From NCBI GenBank assembly GCA_038225475.1, contig JBBRRA010000001.1:1-64000 (forward strand): a DNA stretch of 64,000 bases. Reading direction: 5' to 3'. This stretch comes from Polymorphobacter_B sp038225475 (GTDB lineage Bacteria; Pseudomonadota; Alphaproteobacteria; Sphingomonadales; Sphingomonadaceae). The notes below the pieces were generated by a model. That model was given only the letters and a program-made list of their open reading frames with translations, ran no database searches and was not told the DNA's origin. Shown piece after piece: positions 24,930 to 33,350 of the stretch (within the stretch, counting starts at the first letter, position 1; every line of letters starts with the position of its first letter). The position numbers and the translations under genes were made by a program.

Positions 24930-27335
24930 ATGCGAGACGACCGGAAAACTGTGCGGCCTGTTGCCTGGCTTGCTGCCGGGGTGTCGCTTGTTGCCCTCGC
25001 CACGCCGCTCGCGGCCCAGACGGCCGCCCCTCCCAAGACCGACGACATTATCGTCACCGCGAACCGCGCGGGCGAACAGTCGCTGCAGACCGTCGCGCTG
25101 GCGATCGCGGTCGTCAATCCGCAGCAGCTGGCGCGCGCCGGAACGCTCAGCCTTTCGGATTTGCAGCACAGCGTATCATCGCTCAACATCGTCGAGGCCG
25201 GACCGGGCATCAACAAGATCGAAATCCGCGGTTTGACCACCGGTCAGCTGGTTCCCAATTCGACTTCGGATGTGCAGGACCGCTCGCTCGTCGCAATCTA
25301 TCTCGACGATGCGGCGATCTCGCTGCAGGGACAGAACCCCGACCTGAAGGTGCTCGACCTCGAGCGCGTCGAAGTGCTGCGCGGCCCGCAGGGGACGCTT
25401 TACGGTGCCGGATCGATGTCGGGCACCATCCGCTACATCACGCAAAAGCCCGACGCGACCAAGCTGTTCGGCAGTGCCGAAGGGATATTGTCGTCGACGC
25501 AGCATGCGGGCGACCCGAATTACAACGTGCGCGGCATGATCAACGTGCCGGTTATCGCCGACAAGCTGGCGGTTCGCGCCACCGGCTACTACGGCCGCGA
25601 CGCGGGCTTTATCGACAATATCGGCGCACAAAACCGCAAGGATGCCAATGATGCGCGGACGTTCCAGGGCCGCATCGCTGCGCGCTGGCTCCCCGTCGAA
25701 GACCTGACGGTCGATCTCAGCTATACCTATCTCGACCTCAACACCGGCGGCCTCAACCGCGCGTTCTCGGGCCTGCCTGCCTATACCTTCTCGAGCAACG
25801 GTCCCGAGCATAACAAGGACCGGATGCACCTCGTCAATCTGACGCTCAACTATGATTTCGGCGGCGTCTCGCTGGTATCATCGACCAGCTATACGCACCG
25901 CGACCTCGACTTCCTCGAAAGCCTCGAGCCGACGGTGGCGTATTTCTATCAATATGCGGCTCCCGGCCCGCTCAACCCGTTCGCCGGTCAGGGCGTGACG
26001 TATAATCAGGCGCTCAACAACCGGCTGCCGGTCGAGTCCTATTCGATCAAGAACAAGATCGACGATTTCCAGCAGGAATTCCGGCTTTCATCGCCGCAAG
26101 ACCAGCGTTTCCACTGGACTGGCGGCGTGTTTTATCAACAGCAAAAGCGCAAATACACGCAGGATATCCCGTTCCCCGGCTTCGACACGCTATCCTATGT
26201 CGCACAGGGCTATAACGCCTCGCACCCCGGCAAGACCTATAATTCGCAGACCACCGACGGCGCGTTCTCGGCGAACGACATCTTCTCGGGGCTTCAGAAT
26301 ATCGACGAATATCAGATCGCCGGATTCGGCGAAGGCACGTTCAACATCACCGACAAGCTGTCGCTAACCGCTGGTGCTCGCGTGTTCTACTGGAACCAGA
26401 AGTTCGACCTGTATTTCGGCGGCACCTACGGCGTCGACACCGCCGGTGCGCGCGCCAATCAGCCGCTGATCGTCAAGGATTCGCGCCACGCGAGCGGCGT
26501 CAACCCGCGGGCGGTGATCAGCTATCAGGCCAACCCCGACCTGCTGGTATTCGCCGAAGCCGCCAAGGGCTTTCGCTATGGCGGCGTCAACCAGCCGCTT
26601 CCCGATACGTGCAACCCCGAGCTGAAGGCCGTCGGCGGCACGGCACCGCAAACCTTCGGCCCGGATTCACTGTGGAGTTATACCATCGGCGAAAAGGCGC
26701 GACTGCTCGACCGGCGGTTGACGGTCAACGCCAACGCCTTCCTGATCGACTGGTCGAACGTCCAGAACCGCGTCGTGCTGCCGCAATGCTCCTATTATTA
26801 CATCCAGAACAACGGCAAGGTCCGCAGCGTCGGCGCCGAACTCGAAATGACTGCACGCGTCACGCAGGCACTGACGCTGACGTTCAACGGCTCGTACACC
26901 GACGCCAATTCGCGGATCGCAGTGCCCGGCGCGCAGGCGCTGGCGGGTGATGTGGTGCCGAACTTCCCGCAGACGATCATCGGCGTCGGCGGCCTGTACG
27001 ACCAGCCGGTGGGCAGCGGGATGATCCATCTGCAGGCCAACTGGCAGTACCGCCAGTCGTACGGCAACCTGTACAATTCGAACGGCAACCCGGCATCGAG
27101 CACTTCGAACGCGTTCAACTATCGCCGCATTCCGGCGCAGGACACGCTCAACGCGTCGATCAGCTATACGCTCGCCAGTTGGGAGATCGGCGTGTTCGGC
27201 ACCAACCTCACCAACGGCACGCGGATCGTCAACATCATTCCCAAGGCGCAGTATATCGGCGGCTGGCAGGCAGGCGACTACATCACCTACGCCCGCCCGC
27301 GCACCGCTGGCGTGCGCGTCAAGACGACGTTCTGA
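24930..27335 (+). CDS. TonB-dependent outer-membrane receptor
   Basis: The 801-residue protein has a signal peptide (hydrophobic LAAGVSLVALATPLAAQ). A TonB-box/plug start DDIIVTANRAGEQSLQTVAL follows, then plug motifs LERVEVLRGPQGTLYGAGS and GTIRYITQKP. A long beta-barrel ends VRVKTTF with the expected terminal Phe. A strong AGGGGGA precedes the ATG at 24930. It should import a substrate across the outer membrane using TonB energy. The LysR-type element upstream and the two coupled downstream genes link it to the betaine/N-methyl amine region. Confidence 0.93.
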   Translation: MRDDRKTVRPVAWLAAGVSLVALATPLAAQTAAPPKTDDIIVTANRAGEQSLQTVALAIAVVNPQQLARAGTLSLSDLQHSVSSLNIVEAGPGINKIEIRGLTTGQLVPNSTSDVQDRSLVAIYLDDAAISLQGQNPDLKVLDLERVEVLRGPQGTLYGAGSMSGTIRYITQKPDATKLFGSAEGILSSTQHAGDPNYNVRGMINVPVIADKLAVRATGYYGRDAGFIDNIGAQNRKDANDARTFQGRIAARWLPVEDLTVDLSYTYLDLNTGGLNRAFSGLPAYTFSSNGPEHNKDRMHLVNLTLNYDFGGVSLVSSTSYTHRDLDFLESLEPTVAYFYQYAAPGPLNPFAGQGVTYNQALNNRLPVESYSIKNKIDDFQQEFRLSSPQDQRFHWTGGVFYQQQKRKYTQDIPFPGFDTLSYVAQGYNASHPGKTYNSQTTDGAFSANDIFSGLQNIDEYQIAGFGEGTFNITDKLSLTAGARVFYWNQKFDLYFGGTYGVDTAGARANQPLIVKDSRHASGVNPRAVISYQANPDLLVFAEAAKGFRYGGVNQPLPDTCNPELKAVGGTAPQTFGPDSLWSYTIGEKARLLDRRLTVNANAFLIDWSNVQNRVVLPQCSYYYIQNNGKVRSVGAELEMTARVTQALTLTFNGSYTDANSRIAVPGAQALAGDVVPNFPQTIIGVGGLYDQPVGSGMIHLQANWQYRQSYGNLYNSNGNPASSTSNAFNYRRIPAQDTLNASISYTLASWEIGVFGTNLTNGTRIVNIIPKAQYIGGWQAGDYITYARPRTAGVRVKTTF

Positions 27336-28549
27336 AGATCGCGGCAATAGCGGCGCTGCTCGCGCTTGCGGGCGGCGCTGCCGCAATGCCGGTGGCAGTC
27401 GATGCGCCCGAGCTGGCAGGCGCGGGGCCGTTCGCGGTCGGTTGGCGGACGCGCACGATCGTCGATCCGCTGCGGGTGGACGTGCTGCGTGCCGATCATC
27501 GCGTGCAGCCGCGTCGGCTGGTCATCGATATCTGGTACCCGGCTAGCGCGCACAAGACGTCGCCGCGCGTCCGTTACGCGGCGGCGCTGCCAACCGCGTC
27601 CGGGGGATGGGCGCGGTTCACGATCGTCGGGGCCGCGCATCGCGATGCGGTGCCGGTCGGCGGGCGTTACCCGCTGGTGATCGTCTCGCACGGCTATAGC
27701 AATGCCCCCGCCGAAATGAGCTGGCTCACCGAAAACCTCGCTTCGAAGGGTTATGTCGTCGCTGCCATCCGCCACGACGATCCCCCGATCACCGACACCG
27801 CGAAATTCGGCGGCCCGCTTCATGACCGCCCGCTCGACATCGCTGCCACCGCGCGCGCGCTCGCTTCGGAGCGCGATGTCGACGCCGATCGAACCGCGCT
27901 GATCGGCTATTCGATGGGCGGCTACGGCGTTTTGACTGCGGCGGGCGCACGGCTCGATCCGGACGGCATCGCGGGCAAGTTGCTCGCGGGCGAGCCGCTG
28001 GTTCCGTTGACGGTCAAGGCGGTCGTCGCAATTGCCCCGGCGGGCGGCGGCGCGCTCCGGGCGTGGGGCAACGACGGGCTTAGCCGCCTGCCCGCGCCGT
28101 TGCTGCTGATCGCCGGGACCGCCGACCGCGTTGTCGACTATGCCAGCGGCGCACGCGCCATCTTCGCCGGGGCGGTCGCTGCGCCGCGCTACCTCCTGAC
28201 GTTCAAAGGGGCCGGACACGCCATCGGCCTTGGCGCTGCACCGCCCGAAATGCGCGGGACGCTTTGGGATCAGGACTGGTTCGAAGATCCGGTGTGGCGC
28301 AAAGACCGGTTGAACGCTGTGACGCTGCACGTTGTGACGGCGTTCCTCGACCGCTTTGTCAAAAATGACGCGGCCCGCGCGGCATATCTCGATGTTAATG
28401 TGCCCGATGCCGATACCGCCATCTGGCCAGCTCCCCCAGCTGCCGCGTATGACGCGTTCGGCACCGGCACTGGCGCAAGTCCCGGCTGGAAGGGGTTTCG
28501 GCGCAATCACGCGGTGGGACTGATGCTCGAACACGCCGAGGCCCGATGA
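27332..28549 (+). CDS. Exported alpha/beta hydrolase (dienelactone hydrolase / PAF-acetylhydrolase-like)
   Basis: This protein of about 405 residues has the serine-hydrolase nucleophile elbow GYSMGGY, the oxyanion-region SHGYSNAP and a late histidine in GAGHAIGL. The frame N-terminal to the first ATG (27386) encodes a textbook signal peptide (LKIAAIAALLALAGGAAA). No ATG, GTG or TTG precedes that region in frame. CTG at 27332 overlaps the TonB stop as CTGA, the same geometry as the genome's ATGA and GTGA overlaps, so it is chosen as the likely start. It may release a pathway substrate from an ester, amide or lactone in the periplasm. Confidence 0.82.
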   Translation: MKIAAIAALLALAGGAAAMPVAVDAPELAGAGPFAVGWRTRTIVDPLRVDVLRADHRVQPRRLVIDIWYPASAHKTSPRVRYAAALPTASGGWARFTIVGAAHRDAVPVGGRYPLVIVSHGYSNAPAEMSWLTENLASKGYVVAAIRHDDPPITDTAKFGGPLHDRPLDIAATARALASERDVDADRTALIGYSMGGYGVLTAAGARLDPDGIAGKLLAGEPLVPLTVKAVVAIAPAGGGALRAWGNDGLSRLPAPLLLIAGTADRVVDYASGARAIFAGAVAAPRYLLTFKGAGHAIGLGAAPPEMRGTLWDQDWFEDPVWRKDRLNAVTLHVVTAFLDRFVKNDAARAAYLDVNVPDADTAIWPAPPAAAYDAFGTGTGASPGWKGFRRNHAVGLMLEHAEAR

Positions 28550-29409
28550 TCGATCCGCAGTTTATTCTCACCGTCGTCTGTCCCGACGTGGTCGGCATCG
28601 TCGCCGCAACCAGTAGTTTCCTTGCCGAGCGCGACGGCTTCATCGTCGAATCGCAGCAATATGCCGATCTGGCGACCGCGCGCTTTTTCATGCGGATCGA
28701 GTTCAAGGCGGCGGGCGACCGGTTTCCGACTCTCGACGGCCTGCGCACCGCGTTCGCTGCGGTCGCCGCGCGCTTTGCGATGGATTGGGCCATCACCGAT
28801 ACCTGCACACGCCCGCGCGTGATGATCGCAGTGTCGAAATTCGGGCATTGCCTCAACGACCTGCTGCATCGCTGGCGCACCGGCACCCTGCCGATCGAAA
28901 TTCCGCTGGTGGTGTCGAACCATGAGGATCTGCGGTCGCTGTGCGAATGGCACGGCATCCCATTTGTCTATCTGCCGATGGTCGCCGGTGAAAAGGCGGC
29001 GCAGGAGGCAAGGCTGTTGGCGTTGCTCGACGCGTATCAAATCGAGTTGGTCGTCCTCGCGCGCTATATGCAGGTGCTGTCCCCCGAGCTGTCAGCGCAG
29101 TTGGCGTGGCGGTGCATCAACATCCACCACAGCTTCCTGCCAAGCTTCAAGGGTGCACGGCCCTATACCCAGGCCCACGCGCGGGGTGTAAAACTGATTG
29201 GCGCAACAGCGCATTTCGTCACCGCCGACCTCGACGAAGGGCCGATTATCGAACAGGCGGCCGAGCGAGTCGATCACAGCCGTACCGCCGAAGACCTTGC
29301 GCGGCTGGGTCGCGACGTCGAAGCGCAGGTGCTGTCACGCGCCGTGGCGTGGGTCGCCGAGCGCCGCGTGTTGCCCAATGGCCGGACCACCGTGGTGCTC
29401 GGACGCTGA
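28546..29409 (+). CDS. purU: Formyltetrahydrofolate deformylase
   Basis: The 287-residue enzyme has an N-terminal ACT domain (FILTVVCPDVVGIVAATSSF) and a C-terminal formyltransferase-like hydrolase domain. The latter carries NIHHSFLPSFKGARPY (N192, H194) and TADLDEGPIIEQ (D230). It hydrolyses 10-formyl-tetrahydrofolate to formate and tetrahydrofolate. Placement with sox genes is common, because tetrahydrofolate must be regenerated when sarcosine oxidase loads C1 units. The start overlaps the previous stop (ATGA). Confidence 0.95.
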   Translation: MIDPQFILTVVCPDVVGIVAATSSFLAERDGFIVESQQYADLATARFFMRIEFKAAGDRFPTLDGLRTAFAAVAARFAMDWAITDTCTRPRVMIAVSKFGHCLNDLLHRWRTGTLPIEIPLVVSNHEDLRSLCEWHGIPFVYLPMVAGEKAAQEARLLALLDAYQIELVVLARYMQVLSPELSAQLAWRCINIHHSFLPSFKGARPYTQAHARGVKLIGATAHFVTADLDEGPIIEQAAERVDHSRTAEDLARLGRDVEAQVLSRAVAWVAERRVLPNGRTTVVLGR

Positions 29410-29426
29410 TTGCAGCGCCCGAGCAC
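29395..29426 (+). terminator. Hairpin terminator after purU
   Basis: GTGCTCGG (29395-29402) pairs with CCGAGCAC (29419-29426). An inner stem CGCTG/CAGCG closes on the loop ATTG (29409-29412). TTT follows at 29427. The stem begins in the last purU codons. The T-run is short, so termination strength is uncertain. It also lies beyond the end of the convergent gene at 29439. Confidence 0.55.
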
Positions 29427-29438
29427 TTTGGTCGGTGA

Positions 29439-29774
29439 TCAGTCCTTGTCGGCGTCGCTGTCTTCGCCGCCGGCAGCGGTCAACGCCTCGCCCAGCGTCT
29501 TGAGCTTGTCGCCGCTCTTCTCAGCCGACGCCGCGATCTTGGTGGTGGCAGCGCCCAGCCGCCCGATCAGCGCCTGAATTCGCTCGCCGTCGGGCTCGGA
29601 TGCTTCGAGCTGGCGATGCAGCGCCTGCAGGTCGCGCGCGATACCTTTCGCGCCGCGCACATCGACGTCGGCAAGCGCTGATTGCCAATCTTCGATCAGG
29701 TTGATTGCGGTCTTTGGGCGGGTGTTCTCGATGCCCTTACCAAGGGCATTCGTGGTGGCGGTAAAACGCGGCAT
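29439..29774 (-). CDS. Small helical protein next to ku/ligD
   Basis: The 111-residue protein (MPRFTATTNALGKGIENTRP) is mostly amphipathic helix: LIEDWQSALADVDVRG, ARDLQALHRQLEASEPDGER, then KIAASAEKSGDKLKTLGEAL. The tail is acidic (EDSDADKD). No signal peptide or known catalytic motif is seen. It is divergent from ku, separated by 160 bases that contain an EcfG-like promoter and a 10-bp inverted repeat. A role linked to DNA repair or stress is possible from context only. Confidence 0.75.
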   Translation of the reverse strand: MPRFTATTNALGKGIENTRPKTAINLIEDWQSALADVDVRGAKGIARDLQALHRQLEASEPDGERIQALIGRLGAATTKIAASAEKSGDKLKTLGEALTAAGGEDSDADKD

Positions 29775-29882
29775 GGTGGCTCCTCAAGGTCATCGTCCAG
29801 TCGATCCAGACGTCGCCTCAACCCGTATCGCGCAGCGGCGTTGCCGGTGCGGCGTTCCGCCGCGCGCGCGCACATCGGCGGC

Positions 29883-29907
29883 GGAACGAGTTCCCCTGCG
29901 CAGAGTT
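29883..29907 (+). promoter_or_regulatory. EcfG-like (general stress) promoter before ku
   Basis: GGAAC at 29883-29887 is followed after 16 bases by AGTT at 29904-29907. This is close to the alphaproteobacterial EcfG consensus GGAAC-N16/17-CGTT. The ku start is 28 bases downstream, with AAGGGGA as ribosome-binding site. Confidence 0.45.
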
Positions 29908-29934
29908 TTAGCATCGTCACCCAAGGGGAAGCCG

Positions 29935-30801
29935 ATGCCCGCACGCGCTTATTGGTCGGGGCAATTGCGCCTCGCTCTCGTCTCGATCCCGGTCGAGTTG
30001 TATTCGGCGACGCGCAGCACAGCGGGTATCGCGCTCAACCAGATCCACGAGCCTTCGGGCAAGCGCATCAAATATGAAAAGACGGTGCCGGGCCTCGGCG
30101 CGGTCGAGGCGGACGAAATCGTCAAGGGTTATGAGGTCGAAAAGGGCGAATATGTCCTGCTCAGCGACGCCGAGATCGAAGGCGTAAAACTCGAAAGCAA
30201 ACGCACGCTCGAGCTGGTCCAATTCGTCGACGCGAGCGAAATCGACCCGATCTATTTTGAAAAGCCGTACTTCGTCGTGCCGAAGGACGAACTCGCCGAG
30301 GAGGCGTTCTGCGTCATCCGCGATGCCTTGCGCGCCGCGAAAAAGGTCGGGCTGGGGCAGCTGGCGATGCGCGGGCACGAATATCTGTGCAGCCTGAAAC
30401 CGTGCGGCCGCGGCATGGTGCTCGAAACGCTGCGCTATGCCGACGAGGTCAACAAGGCGAGCGGCTTTTTCCGGTCGATCCCCGATGATGCCGCGCAGCC
30501 CGAGTTGATGGAGCTTGCCGCCGCGCTGATCGAAAAGCGCAGTGCACCATTCGACCCCGGCAAATATCGCGACCGCTACGACGATGCGCTGCGCGCGCTG
30601 ATCGACGCCAAGCGCACCAACAAGGGCGCAAAGGTCGAGCCCGAACGCGCGCCGCCTGCGAGCAGCAATGTCATCGACCTGATGGCGGCGCTCAAGGCAT
30701 CGATCGAAAAAGGCGGTGATGCGCCGGCCGCGAAGGCTGCGCTCAAGCCCGCCGCAAAGGCCCCCGCACGGCGACCGGCAAAGACCTCGGCGCGGCGCTG
30801 A
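29935..30801 (+). CDS. ku: NHEJ DNA end-binding protein Ku
   Basis: The 288-residue bacterial Ku homologue starts MPARAYWSGQLRLALVSIPVELYSAT, a highly typical N-terminus, and contains NQIHEPSGKRIKYEKTVPG and YFEKPYFVVP. The C-terminus is basic and Ala/Pro/Lys-rich, as in many bacterial Ku proteins that bind DNA and recruit LigD. It binds double-strand ends as a dimer. The start at 29935 has AAGGGGA seven bases upstream. ligD follows after five bases. Confidence 0.96.
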   Translation: MPARAYWSGQLRLALVSIPVELYSATRSTAGIALNQIHEPSGKRIKYEKTVPGLGAVEADEIVKGYEVEKGEYVLLSDAEIEGVKLESKRTLELVQFVDASEIDPIYFEKPYFVVPKDELAEEAFCVIRDALRAAKKVGLGQLAMRGHEYLCSLKPCGRGMVLETLRYADEVNKASGFFRSIPDDAAQPELMELAAALIEKRSAPFDPGKYRDRYDDALRALIDAKRTNKGAKVEPERAPPASSNVIDLMAALKASIEKGGDAPAAKAALKPAAKAPARRPAKTSARR

Positions 30802-30806
30802 CACCG

Positions 30807-33233
30807 ATGCCAGCCAGTCTCGCCAGCTATAATGCCAAGCGCGATTTCACGAAGACGCGCGAGCCTGCCGGCACCGTCGGCACCGAAGCCGGCAACAGCT
30901 TCGTGGTTCAAAAGCACGATGCGACGCGGCTGCACTGGGATTTCCGCCTCGAACTCGACGGCGTGCTGCTGTCATGGGCGGTGACGCGCGGACCGAGTGC
31001 CAACGCCGACGACAAGCGCCTTGCCGTGCGGACCGAGGATCATCCGCTCGATTACGGCAGTTTCGAAGGTGTCATCCCCAAAGGCCAATATGGCGGCGGC
31101 ACGGTGATGCTGTGGGATCGCGGCATCTGGGAATCCGAAGGCGACCCGCGTGTCGGGCTCGAACAGGGCAAGCTCCACTTCACGCTGCACGGCGAGCGCA
31201 TGAAGGGCGAATGGGTCCTTGTCCGGCTGCACGCCAAACCCGGCGAAAAACATGAAAACTGGCTGCTTCGCAAAGTCGAGGATGCCTATGCCACCGGCGA
31301 TCTCGTCGGGGAACATTTGACGAGCGTGGCGAGCGGCCGTGCGATGGCGGCGATCGGCGGCGACGGCGATGTCTGGATCAGCGGCCGGACGCGCGACGGC
31401 AAGATTGCCGGGCATGCCGAGGCAAAGCCGAAACGCGCGCGCGGCAAAGTACCGATGCCAGCATTCCGCGAGCCACAATTGGCAACGCTGGTCGATCAAC
31501 CCCCGGCCGGCAACGACTGGCTCCATGAAACTAAATATGACGGGTATCGGGCGCAGCTTGCCGTCGCTGGTGGCAAGGCAGTGGTGTACACCCGCAGCGG
31601 GCTCGACTGGACCGACAAGTTCGGCGACGTCGGCCCGGCGGCCGCCGGGCTGCGCTGCCGCAGCGCGTTGATCGACGGCGAGATCGTCGCGCTCGACGAC
31701 GCCGGACGGCCGAACTTCAGTTTGTTGCGCGACCGGCTGAGCGGCGGCGGGGCGTTGCTGTGCTTTGCCTTCGACCTGCTCGAGCTCGACGGCGAGGACC
31801 TCGCGCATCTGCCGCTGACCGAACGCAAGGCGCGCCTTGCCGCGCTGCTCGATGGCGCGGCCCCGGCGCTGCACTATGCCGAGCATGTGCGCGGCGGCGG
31901 CGAAAGCGTGTTCAAGGCGCTGTGCGCGGGTGGCTATGAGGGCGTCGTCAGCAAAAAGGCCGATGGGCGGTACAAGCCGGGACGCACCGGCAGCTGGCTC
32001 AAGGCGAAATGCACGCACCGCCAGGAATTCGTCATCGGCGGCTGGTCGAGCTCGGACAAGGGACGCGGGTTTGCGTCGTTGCTGCTCGGCGTCAACGACG
32101 GCGACGGGCTGCGCTATGTCGGTCGCGTCGGCACCGGTTTCGACGACCGAACCATCGCCAGCCTGAGCAAGCGATTCGAAGATCTCGCCATCGACGCCAC
32201 GCCGTTTGGCGGCAAGCTGACCGCAATGGCGCGGCGCGGTGCGCACTGGGTGCGGCCCGAGCTAGTCGCCGAGGTCGCCTATGCCGAGTTCACCGCCGAC
32301 GGCAATTTGCGCCATGCAAGCTTCATCGGATTGCGCGGCGACAAACCCGCCAGCGATGTCGTCCGCGAGGCGGCGGTCGATCTTGCGGTATTTAACATCT
32401 CGCACCCCGAGCGGATCGTCTTTCCCGAGCTTAACCTGACCAAGGGGGCGCTGGCAGCCTATTATGCTGCAATCGCGCCCTATATGCTGGCTGACCTTGC
32501 GCATCGCCCGATCAGCCTTGTGCGTTGCCCGCAAGGCCGGGCTAAAGCGTGCTTTTTCCAGAAACACGACAGCGGCATGTTTCCGGCCAGCGTCCACCAC
32601 GTCGACATCGCCGAAAGCGACGGCAAGACCGAACCCTATCTGTATGTTGAAGATGCAGGCGGGCTGCTCGCGTGCGTCCAGATGGGAACGATTGAGTTTC
32701 ACGGCTGGGGCTCGCGCGTCGGAGCACTCGAAACGCCCGATCGGCTGGTGTTCGATCTCGACCCCGACACGTCGCTCGCGTTCACCGACGTCAAGGCGGC
32801 GGCGTTCTTGATCCGCGACCGCCTGCAAGCGCGCGGCCTCGCAAGCGCGCCGATGCTGACCGGGGGCAAGGGCGTGCACGTCGTCGCCCCGCTGGTGCCG
32901 AAAGCCGAATGGCCGGCGGTCAAGGCATGGGCGCGCGGGTTCGCCGAAGACCTCGCCCGCGAGCAGCCCGAGCATTTCGTCGCGACGATGAGCAAAGCCA
33001 AGCGGACTGGCCGCATCTTCATCGACTGGCTGCGAAACCAGCGCGGCGCAACCGCCGTTCTGCCGTATTCGGTGCGCGCGCGCGAAGGAGCCGGCGTGGC
33101 GGTGCCGGTAACCTGGACTCAATTGGCCGCGATCGACTCCGCTGCGGCGTTCAGCGCCGCCGACCCTGCCACCGTACTGGCGCAGGCCGGGCGGCGGCAG
33201 CCGAAGCTCGGCGCATCGCCGCTGCCCGACTGA
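30807..33233 (+). CDS. ligD: Multifunctional NHEJ DNA ligase LigD
   Basis: The 808-residue protein has the three LigD domains in the order phosphoesterase, ligase, polymerase, as in Pseudomonas. The 3'-phosphoesterase region is at about residues 1-180 (HWDFRLELDGVLLSWAV, DHPLDYGSFEGVIPKGQYGG). The ligase adenylation lysine is K243 in ETKYDGYR. The C-terminal primase-polymerase has catalytic D650 and D652 in FDLDPD. With Ku it repairs double-strand breaks without a template. It lies in a two-gene operon with ku. Confidence 0.96.
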   Translation: MPASLASYNAKRDFTKTREPAGTVGTEAGNSFVVQKHDATRLHWDFRLELDGVLLSWAVTRGPSANADDKRLAVRTEDHPLDYGSFEGVIPKGQYGGGTVMLWDRGIWESEGDPRVGLEQGKLHFTLHGERMKGEWVLVRLHAKPGEKHENWLLRKVEDAYATGDLVGEHLTSVASGRAMAAIGGDGDVWISGRTRDGKIAGHAEAKPKRARGKVPMPAFREPQLATLVDQPPAGNDWLHETKYDGYRAQLAVAGGKAVVYTRSGLDWTDKFGDVGPAAAGLRCRSALIDGEIVALDDAGRPNFSLLRDRLSGGGALLCFAFDLLELDGEDLAHLPLTERKARLAALLDGAAPALHYAEHVRGGGESVFKALCAGGYEGVVSKKADGRYKPGRTGSWLKAKCTHRQEFVIGGWSSSDKGRGFASLLLGVNDGDGLRYVGRVGTGFDDRTIASLSKRFEDLAIDATPFGGKLTAMARRGAHWVRPELVAEVAYAEFTADGNLRHASFIGLRGDKPASDVVREAAVDLAVFNISHPERIVFPELNLTKGALAAYYAAIAPYMLADLAHRPISLVRCPQGRAKACFFQKHDSGMFPASVHHVDIAESDGKTEPYLYVEDAGGLLACVQMGTIEFHGWGSRVGALETPDRLVFDLDPDTSLAFTDVKAAAFLIRDRLQARGLASAPMLTGGKGVHVVAPLVPKAEWPAVKAWARGFAEDLAREQPEHFVATMSKAKRTGRIFIDWLRNQRGATAVLPYSVRAREGAGVAVPVTWTQLAAIDSAAAFSAADPATVLAQAGRRQPKLGASPLPD

Positions 33234-33299
33234 ACCAATCGCCTCGCGCGGGCAAATCCGTTGAGCGCGGTAATCGCTGGCGGCGCTTGCATCCCATGT

Positions 33300-33317
33300 C
33301 ATATCGCCTAGGATATG
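33300..33317. promoter_or_regulatory. Palindromic operator candidate before RND operon
   Basis: CATATC-GCCTAG-GATATG has perfect 6-bp arms 33 bases before the adaptor gene start. AT-rich arms stand out in this GC-rich region. The shape fits a dimeric repressor, but no regulator gene is adjacent. Confidence 0.5.
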
Positions 33318-33350
33318 AGTCGCAATCAAATCAAGGCGGGTCCGGACTAA

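Noticed and set aside
30972..32246. 424-codon frame on the minus strand
   Set aside because: It is antisense to ligD and has no recognisable features.
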